12,558 nucleotides of DNA from Bacilli bacterium (GCA_028691715.1 JAQUYR010000032.1:1-12558), one strand, 5' to 3'. Numbered from the stretch's first letter, positions 1 through 7,549 are shown. The notes: generated by a model not told the origin, from the sequence alone. Numbers and translations are program-made.

Positions 1-679
1 CAACAATATCAGCTTCATCAATTCCTTTATCAATATTTTCAGTTAAAATAATCTGTGAAGCATTATTATCAGCTATTATCTGGCATTCTTTTACCAACTC
101 TTCCTTTGGCCATAAGCTTTTGGGAGCTACAGCATAAAAATCAATCCCCATTTTAGCACAACCTATCATCAAAGAATTTCCCATATTATAACGGGCATCT
201 CCAAAATAAGCCATCTTTAAGCCTTTTAGAACCCCTTTATGCTCTCTAATTGTTAAGAGGTCAGCTAGTATCTGGGTTGGATGATACAAATCGGTTAGAC
301 CATTCCAAACAGGAACACCACTATATTTTGCCAAGGTGTTTACTGTCTCCTGGCTGAAGCCACGATACTCAATTCCGTCGTACATTCTTCCTAAAACTCT
401 TGCGGTATCCTTAATGGTTTCCTTTTTTCCCATTTGTGAACCAGTTGGTCCAAGATAGGTAGTATTGATGCCCAAATCATGAGCAGCTACTTCAAAGGCA
501 CAGCGAGTTCTTGTTGAATCCTTTTCAAAGAGTAGGACGATATTTCTGTTCTTCAAGTAAAATGTTTCCTGATGATTATGCTTCTGTTTTTTAAATTTAG
601 TGGCCAGATCTAGAAGATAAATTATCTCTTCAGTTGTATAATCGAGTAATGTCAATAAATGTCTTCCTTTTAAATTCAT
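1..679 (-). CDS. arcB: Ornithine carbamoyltransferase (catabolic arcB type), 3' end beyond window
   Basis: In the deiminase pathway this enzyme splits citrulline with phosphate into ornithine and carbamoyl phosphate in the cytoplasm; the family also runs the reverse, anabolic reaction. The first 226 residues are present of a family length near 330, so about a third of the protein lies outside the window. Visible motifs are the carbamoyl phosphate loop S-T-R-T-R at residues 55-59, then GPTGSQMGKKE, the HPTQ motif at 133-136, and a GDARYNMGNS stretch in the ornithine domain. The ATG is preceded by AAGGAG, which overlaps the arcA stop codon, and only 9 bases separate the two genes, so they are co-transcribed. 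Pairing with arcA favours the catabolic arcB over argF. No frame break is seen. Confidence 0.95.
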   Translation of the reverse strand, partial: MNLKGRHLLTLLDYTTEEIIYLLDLATKFKKQKHNHQETFYLKNRNIVLLFEKDSTRTRCAFEVAAHDLGINTTYLGPTGSQMGKKETIKDTARVLGRMYDGIEYRGFSQETVNTLAKYSGVPVWNGLTDLYHPTQILADLLTIREHKGVLKGLKMAYFGDARYNMGNSLMIGCAKMGIDFYAVAPKSLWPKEELVKECQIIADNNASQIILTENIDKGIDEADIV

Positions 680-688
680 ATATTCTCC

Positions 689-1921
689 TTATTTTATATT
701 TTCTCTAAAAAATGGCATACACATGCATCTTGGTCCTCCTCGACCACGCGAAAGCTCGCTTGATGGAATAGGGTGAACTTTAATACCATTTTTTCTTAGT
801 ATCTCATTAGTTATATGATTTCTTTCATAGACAATGACCTCCCCTGGAGCAATTGCCAAGGTATTAGCTCCATCACTCCACTGTTCGCGATCAGAAGAAA
901 TGATATCCTCTCCTCCACAGGGAATCAAGGTTATAGGTCTGTTCAGATAAAAACTTAAGACATCCGCTAATTGTTTGTCAATAACCTTAACATTCAGTTT
1001 TTTATTCTTTTTGAGATTTGGTGTAATCTCATAAACCTTTATATCATCAAGACATTGCGAGTGAATGGTGAATTTATCGTAGTCCACTTGGGTTAAGACA
1101 GTATCTAAATGCATAAAAGAACGGTTTTTTGGTAGATCAAAGGCTAAAACTATTTTAAAACTACTATTAGAGGAATAAAAAATATTCTTCGCTAGCTTTT
1201 CAATTGCTGAAGGATGGGTTCGCTGACTGATACCAACTGCGAGTATCTTCTCACTCAAAACAAGGATATCACCACCTTCAATGCTCAGTACGTTATTTCG
1301 GTTATACAGGAGTTCGTATTCTGGGATTTTATAAAGAGGATGATATTTAAAAATATACTCTCCATATATCGTTTCCCGGCTTCTGGTTATCGAGTACATC
1401 TTGCTCAAAGAAACACTGTTATTAATTACAGCAAAAGGATCCCTTGTGAAATATAAATTGGGCATCGGATCAGTAACAAAGGGATAATCCTTGATGTAAT
1501 CGCTCAAAGTTCTTTTGGTAAAATGAGGAATTTCACTTTTTTTGATTCCTGCCATAGTTTTAGCCACCATCGTTTTGGTACTAGTAAAGGATTTCAGGTA
1601 TTCAACAAGTATTTGCGTCAGTGTTTCACTGGTGACATTCGCTTCGCTGATAAACTGGTAGATGAATTCATTTTTAGTATCTTCATCAATATCCAGGCTT
1701 TCAGCTACCAAGTCGGTCAAATATAACACTTCAACACCATTATCCCTTAAGACCTTCGCAAAAGCGCGATGTTCTTTGATTGCCAGTGGCAGCCAGGGGA
1801 TATCATCAAATAGCAATTCCTGAAGGTATTTTGGTGTTAAATTCTCTAATTCCCGACCAGGTTCATGAAGCAAAACTCGCCTTAATTTTCCTATTTCTGA
1901 TTTAACATTTAAATTCTCCAT
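689..1921 (-). CDS. arcA: Arginine deiminase
   Basis: Hydrolyses arginine to citrulline and ammonia, the first step of fermentative arginine catabolism, which yields ATP through carbamate kinase and raises pH. The 410-residue product is the usual length for the family. Visible are the N-terminal LLHEPGRE segment, the FDDIPWL segment, NLYFTRDPF, SIEGGDIL, FMHLDTVLTQVD with the catalytic histidine, and the C-terminal GGPRCMCMPF with the nucleophilic cysteine at 399. The frame is open five codons further upstream (ATG at 1936), but GAGG lies 5 bases before the ATG at 1921 and the predicted transcription start leaves almost no leader for the upstream ATG, so the inner start is preferred. It is the first gene of the arc operon, with arcB next. 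Confidence 0.96.
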   Translation of the reverse strand: MENLNVKSEIGKLRRVLLHEPGRELENLTPKYLQELLFDDIPWLPLAIKEHRAFAKVLRDNGVEVLYLTDLVAESLDIDEDTKNEFIYQFISEANVTSETLTQILVEYLKSFTSTKTMVAKTMAGIKKSEIPHFTKRTLSDYIKDYPFVTDPMPNLYFTRDPFAVINNSVSLSKMYSITRSRETIYGEYIFKYHPLYKIPEYELLYNRNNVLSIEGGDILVLSEKILAVGISQRTHPSAIEKLAKNIFYSSNSSFKIVLAFDLPKNRSFMHLDTVLTQVDYDKFTIHSQCLDDIKVYEITPNLKKNKKLNVKVIDKQLADVLSFYLNRPITLIPCGGEDIISSDREQWSDGANTLAIAPGEVIVYERNHITNEILRKNGIKVHPIPSSELSRGRGGPRCMCMPFFRENIK

Positions 1922-1950
1922 AAAGACCTCTTTCATATATTATTTACCTT

Positions 1951-1979
1951 ATTATAACATGAAAAGGTTTTCTTATAAA
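1951..1979 (-). promoter_or_regulatory. Promoter of the arcAB operon
   Basis: On the minus strand a perfect TATAAT (1951-1956) is preceded, 17 bases upstream, by TTTATA (1974-1979), which matches four of six bases of the -35 consensus. The inferred transcription start near 1944 gives a leader of about 22 bases to the arcA ATG at 1921. The weak -35 would fit a promoter needing an activator, which is common for arc operons but is inference here. Confidence 0.55.
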
Positions 1980-2034
1980 TAGGAAAAACAAATTTTACTG
2001 TGATGTCCGGTTTATACCAGAAAATATTCTCCAA

Positions 2035-2046
2035 TTATGATCATAA
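2035..2046. repeat. Perfect 12-bp palindrome, possible operator
   Basis: TTATGATCATAA reads identically on both strands. Its centre lies about 96 bases upstream of the inferred arc start and about 174 upstream of the RNase J start, so if it is a regulator site it more probably serves arcA. It does not match the ArgR, CRP or FNR consensus well. Function is unproven. Confidence 0.35.
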
Positions 2047-2178
2047 AAAGCGATTGCTAGTTTTTAAGGCAATAAAAATAGTAACCGATTTTTAAAATTA
2101 TCATATAATATCGATATAGAAGATAAAAAAACTACCTATTTAAGAAATAAATAGTCATCATTTGTTTAAAAACTTATC

Positions 2179-2207
2179 TTGTAAACTTGGCTAATATTTG
2201 GTATAAT
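2179..2207 (+). promoter_or_regulatory. Promoter of the RNase J-alaS-ruvX-DUF1292 operon
   Basis: TTGTAA (2179-2184), a 17-base spacer and a perfect TATAAT (2202-2207). The inferred start near 2214 leaves a leader of about 17 bases that holds little more than the ribosome binding site. This argues that the GTG at 2219 is not the start of the first gene. Confidence 0.65.
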
Positions 2208-2214
2208 AATCTAT

Positions 2215-2224
2215 AAAGGTGGTG
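2215..2224 (+). promoter_or_regulatory. Ribosome binding site deciding the RNase J start
   Basis: AAAGGTGGTG differs from the ideal AAAGGAGGTG by one base and ends 6 bases before the ATG at 2231. The in-frame GTG codons at 2219 and 2222 lie inside this site and cannot use it. Confidence 0.75.
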
Positions 2225-2230
2225 TTTTCC

Positions 2231-3901
2231 ATGAGTAAAATAAAATTTTGTGCTCTAGGTGGTTTAGGCGAAAATGGAAAGAATTTATATATTGTTGAAG
2301 TTGATGAAAGAATTTTTGTCTTAGACGCCGGCTTGAAATTTCCCAGTGTTGAACTTTATGGTATTGACACGGTTATTCCTAATATAAAATATTTAATTGA
2401 TAATAAAGAAAGAGTTCAGGGAATCTTTTTATCTCATGGGCATGATGATGCCATTGGGGCTGTTCCCGAACTATTAAAAGTGCTGAATGTTGGTGTATTT
2501 GGCACACATTTTACTATGTCTTTAGCTGAGCTGGCGATAACTGATGCCGGCTTAAATATTGCTGATTATCGTCTGTATCGTATTAATGACGATAAAGTCT
2601 TAAAATTTGGCAATGTCAGTGTTTGTTTTTATAAGACAACTCATAGTATTCCAGAAAGCGTTGGGGTAGCGATTAAAACGAATGATGGAGCAATAGTCTA
2701 TGCTCCAGATTTTACTTTCACCAGCAGTAGTGATAAACGTTATGCCACATCATATAACAAGATAAGTGCTATCGCGGACAACGGTGTCTTAGCGCTTTGC
2801 TCTGAGAGTTTGGGCACCAGTAATATTGACCGTGTTAATAATGATTATGCTTTAAACCATGCGCTTAAAGAAATCTTACTTAACTCTAAAAGAGTAGTTT
2901 TCGCAATGTTTTCCAGTGATTTAGATCGTATTCAGAAAGTGATCAATTTGAGCGTTGCTAACAACCGAAAAATCGCCATAATTGGTCGTAAAGTTCAAAA
3001 GACGATGAATGTTGCCATGAATAATGATTATTTAAAAATCCCTGAGGAAAACTTGGTGAACTTAAAATATATCGATGATAAAAATGATAACAGGGACGAT
3101 AAACTAGCGGTTATCGTTACTGGTAATCGACATGAACCATACTATACTTTACAAAGAATGTGTACGGGGCAAGACCGCCTGATTCAAATAGATAACACCG
3201 ATAATGTTGTCATCATCTGTCCTCCTGTAACAGGAACAGAAAAAATTGCGACGAGATCGCTTGATACACTTCACAGAATTGGTGCTAAAGTGACCAATAT
3301 CTCCAAGGGAATACTGCGCAGTTCTCATGCTGATAGCGAAGATTTGAAGATGCTATATCAAATGTTAAATCCTAAGTACATCATTCCTGTTATTGGTGAA
3401 TACCGTCACCAGTATATGCAAAAGAATATTGCTCTAGAATTTGGCTATAACAATGAAAATATCGTCGTTTTAGAAAACGGTGAGCAAATAACTTTTGAAG
3501 ATGGGGTATTGAGCACTACAAAAACCAGGGTAACTGTAGGTGATGTTTTGATTGATGGTTCAATTGTTGGCGATATCAACGAAGTCGTTCTTAAAGATCG
3601 TGAGATGTTATCTCAGGATGGAACTGTTTTAGTGGTTGCTAATGTCGATGCCCGAACTAAAAAGATTTTAGTTGGTCCAAAGGTAGTTATGCGAGGTTTT
3701 GTTTGTTGTGATTCCGCACAAGAAGTGACTAAAGAAATCACGGAATTGATGGAAAAAATAATTACCAGTCATCTTAATAAGAAATATGTTGATTGGACTG
3801 TTTTAAAAGCTGATTTAAAAGAGAGAATAGGAAAAGCAATCTATTCGTCAACTAAGAAGAATCCTATTGTAATTCCTATTGTTATTGATGTTGAAGAATA
3901 A
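2231..3901 (+). CDS. rnj: RNase J-family protein with degenerate metal site (J2-like)
   Basis: A 556-residue metallo-beta-lactamase/beta-CASP protein, colinear with RNase J along its whole length: the LGGLGENGKNLY start, THSIPESVGVAI, the beta-CASP domain, and the C-terminal domain with GDVLIDG and LLSQDG. RNase J enzymes mature and degrade RNA as 5'-3' exonucleases and endonucleases. Here the HxHxDH motif is HGHDDA (H69, H71, D73, but A74), the HxSGH motif reads LRSSH (L362, H366) and the HGEYR motif reads IGEYR (I388). H138 and D160 are kept. Loss of metal-site histidines is also known for Bacillus RNase J2, which works mainly as a partner of J1, so a structural or weakly active subunit is likely. 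GSQGEP is also altered, to GNRHEP. It is first in the operon, 21 bases before alaS. Confidence is high for the family and lower for activity. Confidence 0.9.
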   Translation: MSKIKFCALGGLGENGKNLYIVEVDERIFVLDAGLKFPSVELYGIDTVIPNIKYLIDNKERVQGIFLSHGHDDAIGAVPELLKVLNVGVFGTHFTMSLAELAITDAGLNIADYRLYRINDDKVLKFGNVSVCFYKTTHSIPESVGVAIKTNDGAIVYAPDFTFTSSSDKRYATSYNKISAIADNGVLALCSESLGTSNIDRVNNDYALNHALKEILLNSKRVVFAMFSSDLDRIQKVINLSVANNRKIAIIGRKVQKTMNVAMNNDYLKIPEENLVNLKYIDDKNDNRDDKLAVIVTGNRHEPYYTLQRMCTGQDRLIQIDNTDNVVIICPPVTGTEKIATRSLDTLHRIGAKVTNISKGILRSSHADSEDLKMLYQMLNPKYIIPVIGEYRHQYMQKNIALEFGYNNENIVVLENGEQITFEDGVLSTTKTRVTVGDVLIDGSIVGDINEVVLKDREMLSQDGTVLVVANVDARTKKILVGPKVVMRGFVCCDSAQEVTKEITELMEKIITSHLNKKYVDWTVLKADLKERIGKAIYSSTKKNPIVIPIVIDVEE

Positions 3902-3922
3902 AAGAGGAAAATATAAAGAAAT

Positions 3923-6619
3923 ATGAAGAAATTAAAGAGTTACGAAATAAGACAAATGTGGCTGGACTTTTTTAAGAGCAAGGGGCATGATATTATGCCC
4001 AGTGCTTCACTAGTTCCTGTAAACGATCCTACTCTGTTATGGATAAATGCGGGAGTGGCTCCATTAAAAAAGTTCTTTGATGGCCGTGAAATTCCGAAGA
4101 ATCGACGAATGGTCAATGCCCAAAAATCAATAAGAACTAATGATATCGATAATGTTGGTAAAACAGCTCGCCATCATACCTTTTTTGAAATGTTGGGCAA
4201 CTTTTCAATCGGAGATTATTTTCGGGAAGAAGCTCTTACATGGGCTATTGAAATCCTGACAAGTGAAAAATGGTTTGGCTTTGATATCAATAAACTATAT
4301 TTCACCATTTATCCCGATGATACTGCTTCTTTAAATAAATGGTTAGAACTTGGAGTTCCCAAAAGCCATATAATTAAACTAGAAGGCAATTTTTGGGAGA
4401 TAGGTGAGGGACCTTGTGGACCCGATACTGAAATCTTTTATGATCGCGGTGTGAAGTACGATCCTCAAAATTTGGGGATTACTATGTTAGAAAATGATAT
4501 CGAGAATGATCGCTATATTGAGATATGGAATATTGTATTCAGTCAATTCAATGCTAAGGCTGGGGTTGAAAGAAGTGAGTATAAAGAACTACCTAGTAAA
4601 AATATTGATACAGGTATGGGACTTGAAAGAATGGCTTGCATTATGCAAGAAGTGGAAACTAATTATGACACTGATCTCTTTTTACCAGTAATCAATGAAG
4701 TGGAGAAATTAACAGGTGTTAAATATACTGGGCAAATGGCATTTAAAGTGATTGCGGACCATATTCGTAGCGTTACCTTTGCTGTTAGCGATGGAGCAAT
4801 GCTTTCCAATGAGGGAAGAGGATATGTGCTTCGCCGTATTCTCCGACGAGCTGTTCGCTATGGTAAAAAGCTGGGCATGAATGAACCATTTATGTATAAA
4901 TTAGTGGTAATAGTAGCTAATTACATGAGCAATTATTATCCTTATCTATTGGATACTGCTAGTAGTGTTGCTAAGATAATCAAATTAGAGGAAGAAAAAT
5001 TCTTATTGACTCTAGAAACTGGTGAAAAGAAATTGCTTGATTATATCAATAATACTAATGATAAAGTAATTCCTAAAGAAATTGCCTTTTTACTATATGA
5101 TACTTTTGGTTTTCCTTTAGAATTAACCTTGGAAGTAGCAGCTGAATATGATTTTACAGTTGATGAAAAAGGATTTAAAGAAGAACTAAATAAGCAAAAA
5201 GAATTATCAAGAAATGCCCGTTCAGATGATCAATCGATGAATAGTCAAAACAAGGCGATGATGGATTTCACTATGAACAGCGAATTTATCGGATATCAAT
5301 ATTTAAAGACAAAAGCCGAAGTAATTGCTATTTTTAAAGATGGTGAAAAGGTCGACAAAGCTAATGGTGATTGTTTACTAGTCTTCAACAAAACGGTTTT
5401 TTATGCTGAATCAGGTGGACAAATCGGTGATATTGGATATATTAAGATTAATGATGAAATTAAAAAAGTTGTTAATACTATAAAATTGCCAAACTCTCAA
5501 CATGCTTCTTTAGTACAGTTAGGTAATCTAACAATTGAAGTTGGTGATATTTTGGAAATCAGTGTTGATACTGAATTCAGAAGCGATGTTTGTTGCAACC
5601 ACTCAGCAACCCATTTATTAAATGAAGCCTTAAGGAAGGTCTTGGGAAAACATGTCATCCAACAGGGTTCAAGTGTAACTAATAAAACTCTTCGCTTTGA
5701 TTTTAATAACTTCACTTTCCCAACAAAAGAGGAAATCTTAGCTGTTGAGAAAATGGTTAACGAGGAAATAGCTAAAAAACAAGCTGTTGTTATCAAGGAG
5801 ATGCCGATTGGTGAAGCTAAAAAAATGGATGTTCAGGCTGTCTTTGGAGAAAAATATGGTGATGTTGTCCGGGTTGTTGATATGAGTTTTTCAAAAGAGT
5901 TATGTGGTGGAACTCATGTTTGTAACACTGGTGACATTCAGAGGTTTGCCATTTTATCAATAGAGAGCAAGGGTTCAGGAATATTCAGAATCGAAGCAAC
6001 AACCAATAATAATGTTGTTGAAGAGCTGGACAAGGTTCTAGCAAATGTCAATCAAGAGATAGGTGACCTTGAAAATAAGATGACATCACTGATTGCCACT
6101 GCAAAAAAAGAAGGAATTGATTTAGAATATCATAAAGAAAAATTTATCGATGGTGGTTTGAGCTATCAGGCAGTTATCGAGAAGGCAGTGGAAGTTGCTG
6201 CACTTCGCGAACAAGCTAAAGAACTGGATAAAACATATAACAAATTAAAGAAAAATAAAAATTGCTTATTAATTGATAATTATTTGGATATGGTATATAA
6301 TGTCAAAGGTTATAATATTTTGGTATTATCCTTAGAAAACGAAGAAATTGATATTACTAAAGATTTAGTCGATCGTTTATCTGACAGATTAGAAAAAAGC
6401 ATTGTTTTTATTGCGGATATATTACTTGATAAAGTAATCTTTATCTGTAAGAATAAAATTGATGGATTACAAGCAGGCTTGTTGGTTAAAGAAGCAGCTA
6501 TCATGACTAAAGGCAATGGTGGTGGTCGTAATGATTTCGCTCAAGCTGGAGGAAAGGACATTTCTTTAGTCGGTAAGGCTCTGGAGAGAGTTCAGGAGAT
6601 AATCGGTAATAAATTATGA
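3923..6619 (+). CDS. alaS: Alanyl-tRNA synthetase
   Basis: Charges tRNA-Ala in the cytoplasm and clears mischarged Ser/Gly through its editing domain. The 898 residues are slightly longer than the usual 870-880. In order: class II catalytic domain (WINAGVAPLKKFF, RHHTFFEMLGNFSIGDYF, EGPCGPDTEIFYDRG, DTGMGLERM), the tRNA recognition helices, the editing domain with zinc-ligand motifs HSATH (H560, H564) and CGGTH (C661, H665), and the C-Ala domain ending in GGGRNDFAQAGGK near 864-876. All these motifs are intact. It lies 21 bases after the RNase J paralogue; an AGAGGA sits 14 bases before the ATG, rather far. No in-frame alternative exists because a TAA is at 3914. No T-box leader precedes it. 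Its TGA stop overlaps the ruvX ATG. Confidence 0.98.
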   Translation: MKKLKSYEIRQMWLDFFKSKGHDIMPSASLVPVNDPTLLWINAGVAPLKKFFDGREIPKNRRMVNAQKSIRTNDIDNVGKTARHHTFFEMLGNFSIGDYFREEALTWAIEILTSEKWFGFDINKLYFTIYPDDTASLNKWLELGVPKSHIIKLEGNFWEIGEGPCGPDTEIFYDRGVKYDPQNLGITMLENDIENDRYIEIWNIVFSQFNAKAGVERSEYKELPSKNIDTGMGLERMACIMQEVETNYDTDLFLPVINEVEKLTGVKYTGQMAFKVIADHIRSVTFAVSDGAMLSNEGRGYVLRRILRRAVRYGKKLGMNEPFMYKLVVIVANYMSNYYPYLLDTASSVAKIIKLEEEKFLLTLETGEKKLLDYINNTNDKVIPKEIAFLLYDTFGFPLELTLEVAAEYDFTVDEKGFKEELNKQKELSRNARSDDQSMNSQNKAMMDFTMNSEFIGYQYLKTKAEVIAIFKDGEKVDKANGDCLLVFNKTVFYAESGGQIGDIGYIKINDEIKKVVNTIKLPNSQHASLVQLGNLTIEVGDILEISVDTEFRSDVCCNHSATHLLNEALRKVLGKHVIQQGSSVTNKTLRFDFNNFTFPTKEEILAVEKMVNEEIAKKQAVVIKEMPIGEAKKMDVQAVFGEKYGDVVRVVDMSFSKELCGGTHVCNTGDIQRFAILSIESKGSGIFRIEATTNNNVVEELDKVLANVNQEIGDLENKMTSLIATAKKEGIDLEYHKEKFIDGGLSYQAVIEKAVEVAALREQAKELDKTYNKLKKNKNCLLIDNYLDMVYNVKGYNILVLSLENEEIDITKDLVDRLSDRLEKSIVFIADILLDKVIFICKNKIDGLQAGLLVKEAAIMTKGNGGGRNDFAQAGGKDISLVGKALERVQEIIGNKL

Positions 6620-7032
6620 AAATAATCGGACTCGATTTGGGAAACAGAACACTTGGAGTGGCTATCAGTGATTCACTGGAAATAATTGCCAATCCAATCG
6701 GTACTTTCAGATTTGATGATTTAAATCTAAAGGCTGCCTTGAAGTATACTGTCGATATTATTAAAGAACAAGGAGTTCAAAAGATAGTTTTAGGATTACC
6801 AAAAAATATGGATGGAAGTATTGGCTTTCAGGCAGAATATTGTTTGAAATTTAAAGCCATGCTCGAAGAAGCACTGCCTCTTGAGGTAATAATGATTGAT
6901 GAGAGATTAACATCTAAGATAGCAAACTCAACAATGCTATCTGCTGACATGAGTCGCCAAAAGCGTAAAAAAAATGTTGATAAACTAGCAGCAAGTATTA
7001 TACTTCAAAGTTATTTAGATAGAAGAAAATAG
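6616..7032 (+). CDS. ruvX: RuvX/YqgF RNase H-like nuclease
   Basis: A 138-residue protein of the usual length for the YqgF/RuvX family, whose members are RNase H-fold nucleases linked to pre-16S rRNA 5'-end maturation and, earlier, to Holliday junction resolution. The acidic triad is visible as D7 in GLDLGNRTLGVA, E96 in DERLTS and D122 in KKNVDKLAA; the GLPKNMDGS motif is at 60-68. The ATG overlaps the alaS stop by four bases (ATGA), and the nearest AGGAG is 16 bases upstream inside alaS, so translation is probably coupled to alaS. The same neighbour order is known from Bacillus (alaS-yrrK). Confidence 0.95.
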   Translation: MKIIGLDLGNRTLGVAISDSLEIIANPIGTFRFDDLNLKAALKYTVDIIKEQGVQKIVLGLPKNMDGSIGFQAEYCLKFKAMLEEALPLEVIMIDERLTSKIANSTMLSADMSRQKRKKNVDKLAASIILQSYLDRRK

Positions 7033-7052
7033 AAAATTTGAAAGGAAAAATT

Positions 7053-7433
7053 ATGGAAAACGAAAAACAATTAATTTTTATTGATGAGAAGGGAAATGAA
7101 GTATTATGTAATATTTTATTTACTTTTGACTCTGAGGAATTTAAAAAGAGCTATGTCTTATTTTCACCAGTTGATTCTGAAGATGAGAGTGGTCAAATTG
7201 AAGTTGCTGCTGCCGCTTATGTACCAGGAGAAGATGGTGCTGTTGGTGAGTTATTCGCCATTGAAACCGATGAAGAGTGGGAACTTGTTGAAGATATGTT
7301 ATCACACTTCGATGAAGAATTCGGTGACGAATGTGAATGCGATGAGTGTCATTGTGAAGAATGCGATGATGAGTGCGAATGTGAAGAGGATGACGAAGAG
7401 GAATGCTGCTGTTGCCATCACGAGAAAAAATAA
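7053..7433 (+). CDS. DUF1292 (YrzB-like) protein with Cys-rich acidic tail
   Basis: 126 residues. The first 90 or so match DUF1292: a short beta-rich acidic domain with FIDEKGNEVLCNILFTF, SYVLFSPVD and a DEEWELVEDML helix. Function is unknown for the family, but it follows alaS and ruvX in many Firmicutes, as here. The last 35 residues (92-126) are highly unusual in composition: 11 Cys, 3 His, 19 Asp/Glu and two Lys, with CxC and CCCC runs ending in CCCCHH. This could bind metal ions; that is inference. The ATG at 7053 has AAAGGA 6 bases before it; an in-frame TTG at 7038 has no such site. A terminator starts 5 bases after the stop. Confidence 0.88.
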   Translation: MENEKQLIFIDEKGNEVLCNILFTFDSEEFKKSYVLFSPVDSEDESGQIEVAAAAYVPGEDGAVGELFAIETDEEWELVEDMLSHFDEEFGDECECDECHCEECDDECECEEDDEEECCCCHHEKK

Positions 7434-7437
7434 AATG

Positions 7438-7464
7438 AGTCTCTACTATGTAGAGACTTTTTTT
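7438..7464 (+). terminator. Rho-independent terminator of the RNase J-DUF1292 operon
   Basis: A perfect 9-bp stem AGTCTCTAC/GTAGAGACT with a 3-base loop, followed directly by a run of T (7458-7464). It begins 5 bases after the DUF1292 stop codon. Confidence 0.92.
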
Positions 7465-7482
7465 CTACTTAAGAAAAATAAC

Positions 7483-7510
7483 TTGTATTTTTTTAATCTT
7501 TTATTATAAT
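7483..7510 (+). promoter_or_regulatory. Probable promoter of the lipoprotein gene
   Basis: A perfect TATAAT at 7505-7510 with a weak TTGTAT at 7483-7488, 16-base spacing. It lies after the preceding terminator and puts the start near 7517, leaving a leader of about 70 bases. Confidence 0.5.
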
Positions 7511-7521
7511 ATAATTGAAAT

Positions 7522-7549
7522 GATAGATTTTAGTCATTTGTAATCTATC
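7522..7549 (+). repeat. 8-bp inverted repeat in the lipoprotein leader
   Basis: GATAGATT and AATCTATC are perfect inverted copies separated by 12 bases, placed just after the inferred start and about 36 bases before the ATG. It has no T run, so it is not a terminator. It may be an operator overlapping the start region or a 5' stabilising hairpin. Confidence 0.45.

Larger units (their letters stand above)
1922..2230. other. Divergent intergenic region between arcA and the RNase J operon
   Basis: About 310 bp of strongly AT-rich DNA without a credible gene. It holds the two outward-facing promoters, a 12-bp perfect palindrome at 2035-2046, a 10-bp perfect palindrome ATATCGATAT at 2108-2117, and a 7-bp inverted repeat CTATTTA/TAAATAG with a 5-base loop at 2136-2154. 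No riboswitch, T-box or small RNA was recognised. The -10 boxes of the two promoters are about 245 bp apart, which leaves room for regulator sites. Confidence 0.6.

Noticed and set aside
1214..1726. Two open frames of 80 and 67 codons on the plus strand within arcA
   Set aside because: They lie antisense to the well-conserved arcA frame, have no convincing ribosome binding site and no recognisable protein pattern.
1999..2003. TGTGA half-site of a CRP-like operator near arcA
   Set aside because: No TCACA partner follows at the right spacing.
2042..2058. Possible catabolite-responsive element around AAAAAGCGATTGCT
   Set aside because: It matches only the central AAGCG and misses the outer bases of the consensus.
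3902..3922. T-box or other leader before alaS
   Set aside because: Only 21 bases separate alaS from the preceding stop codon, far too few.
5497..5796. 99-codon open frame on the minus strand inside alaS
   Set aside because: It is antisense to the editing domain of AlaRS, whose motifs are intact, and resembles no protein.
7081..7509. 142-codon open frame in another plus-strand frame over the DUF1292 gene
   Set aside because: It runs through the terminator at 7438-7464 and lacks a ribosome binding site; the DUF1292 frame has family similarity and a proper start.
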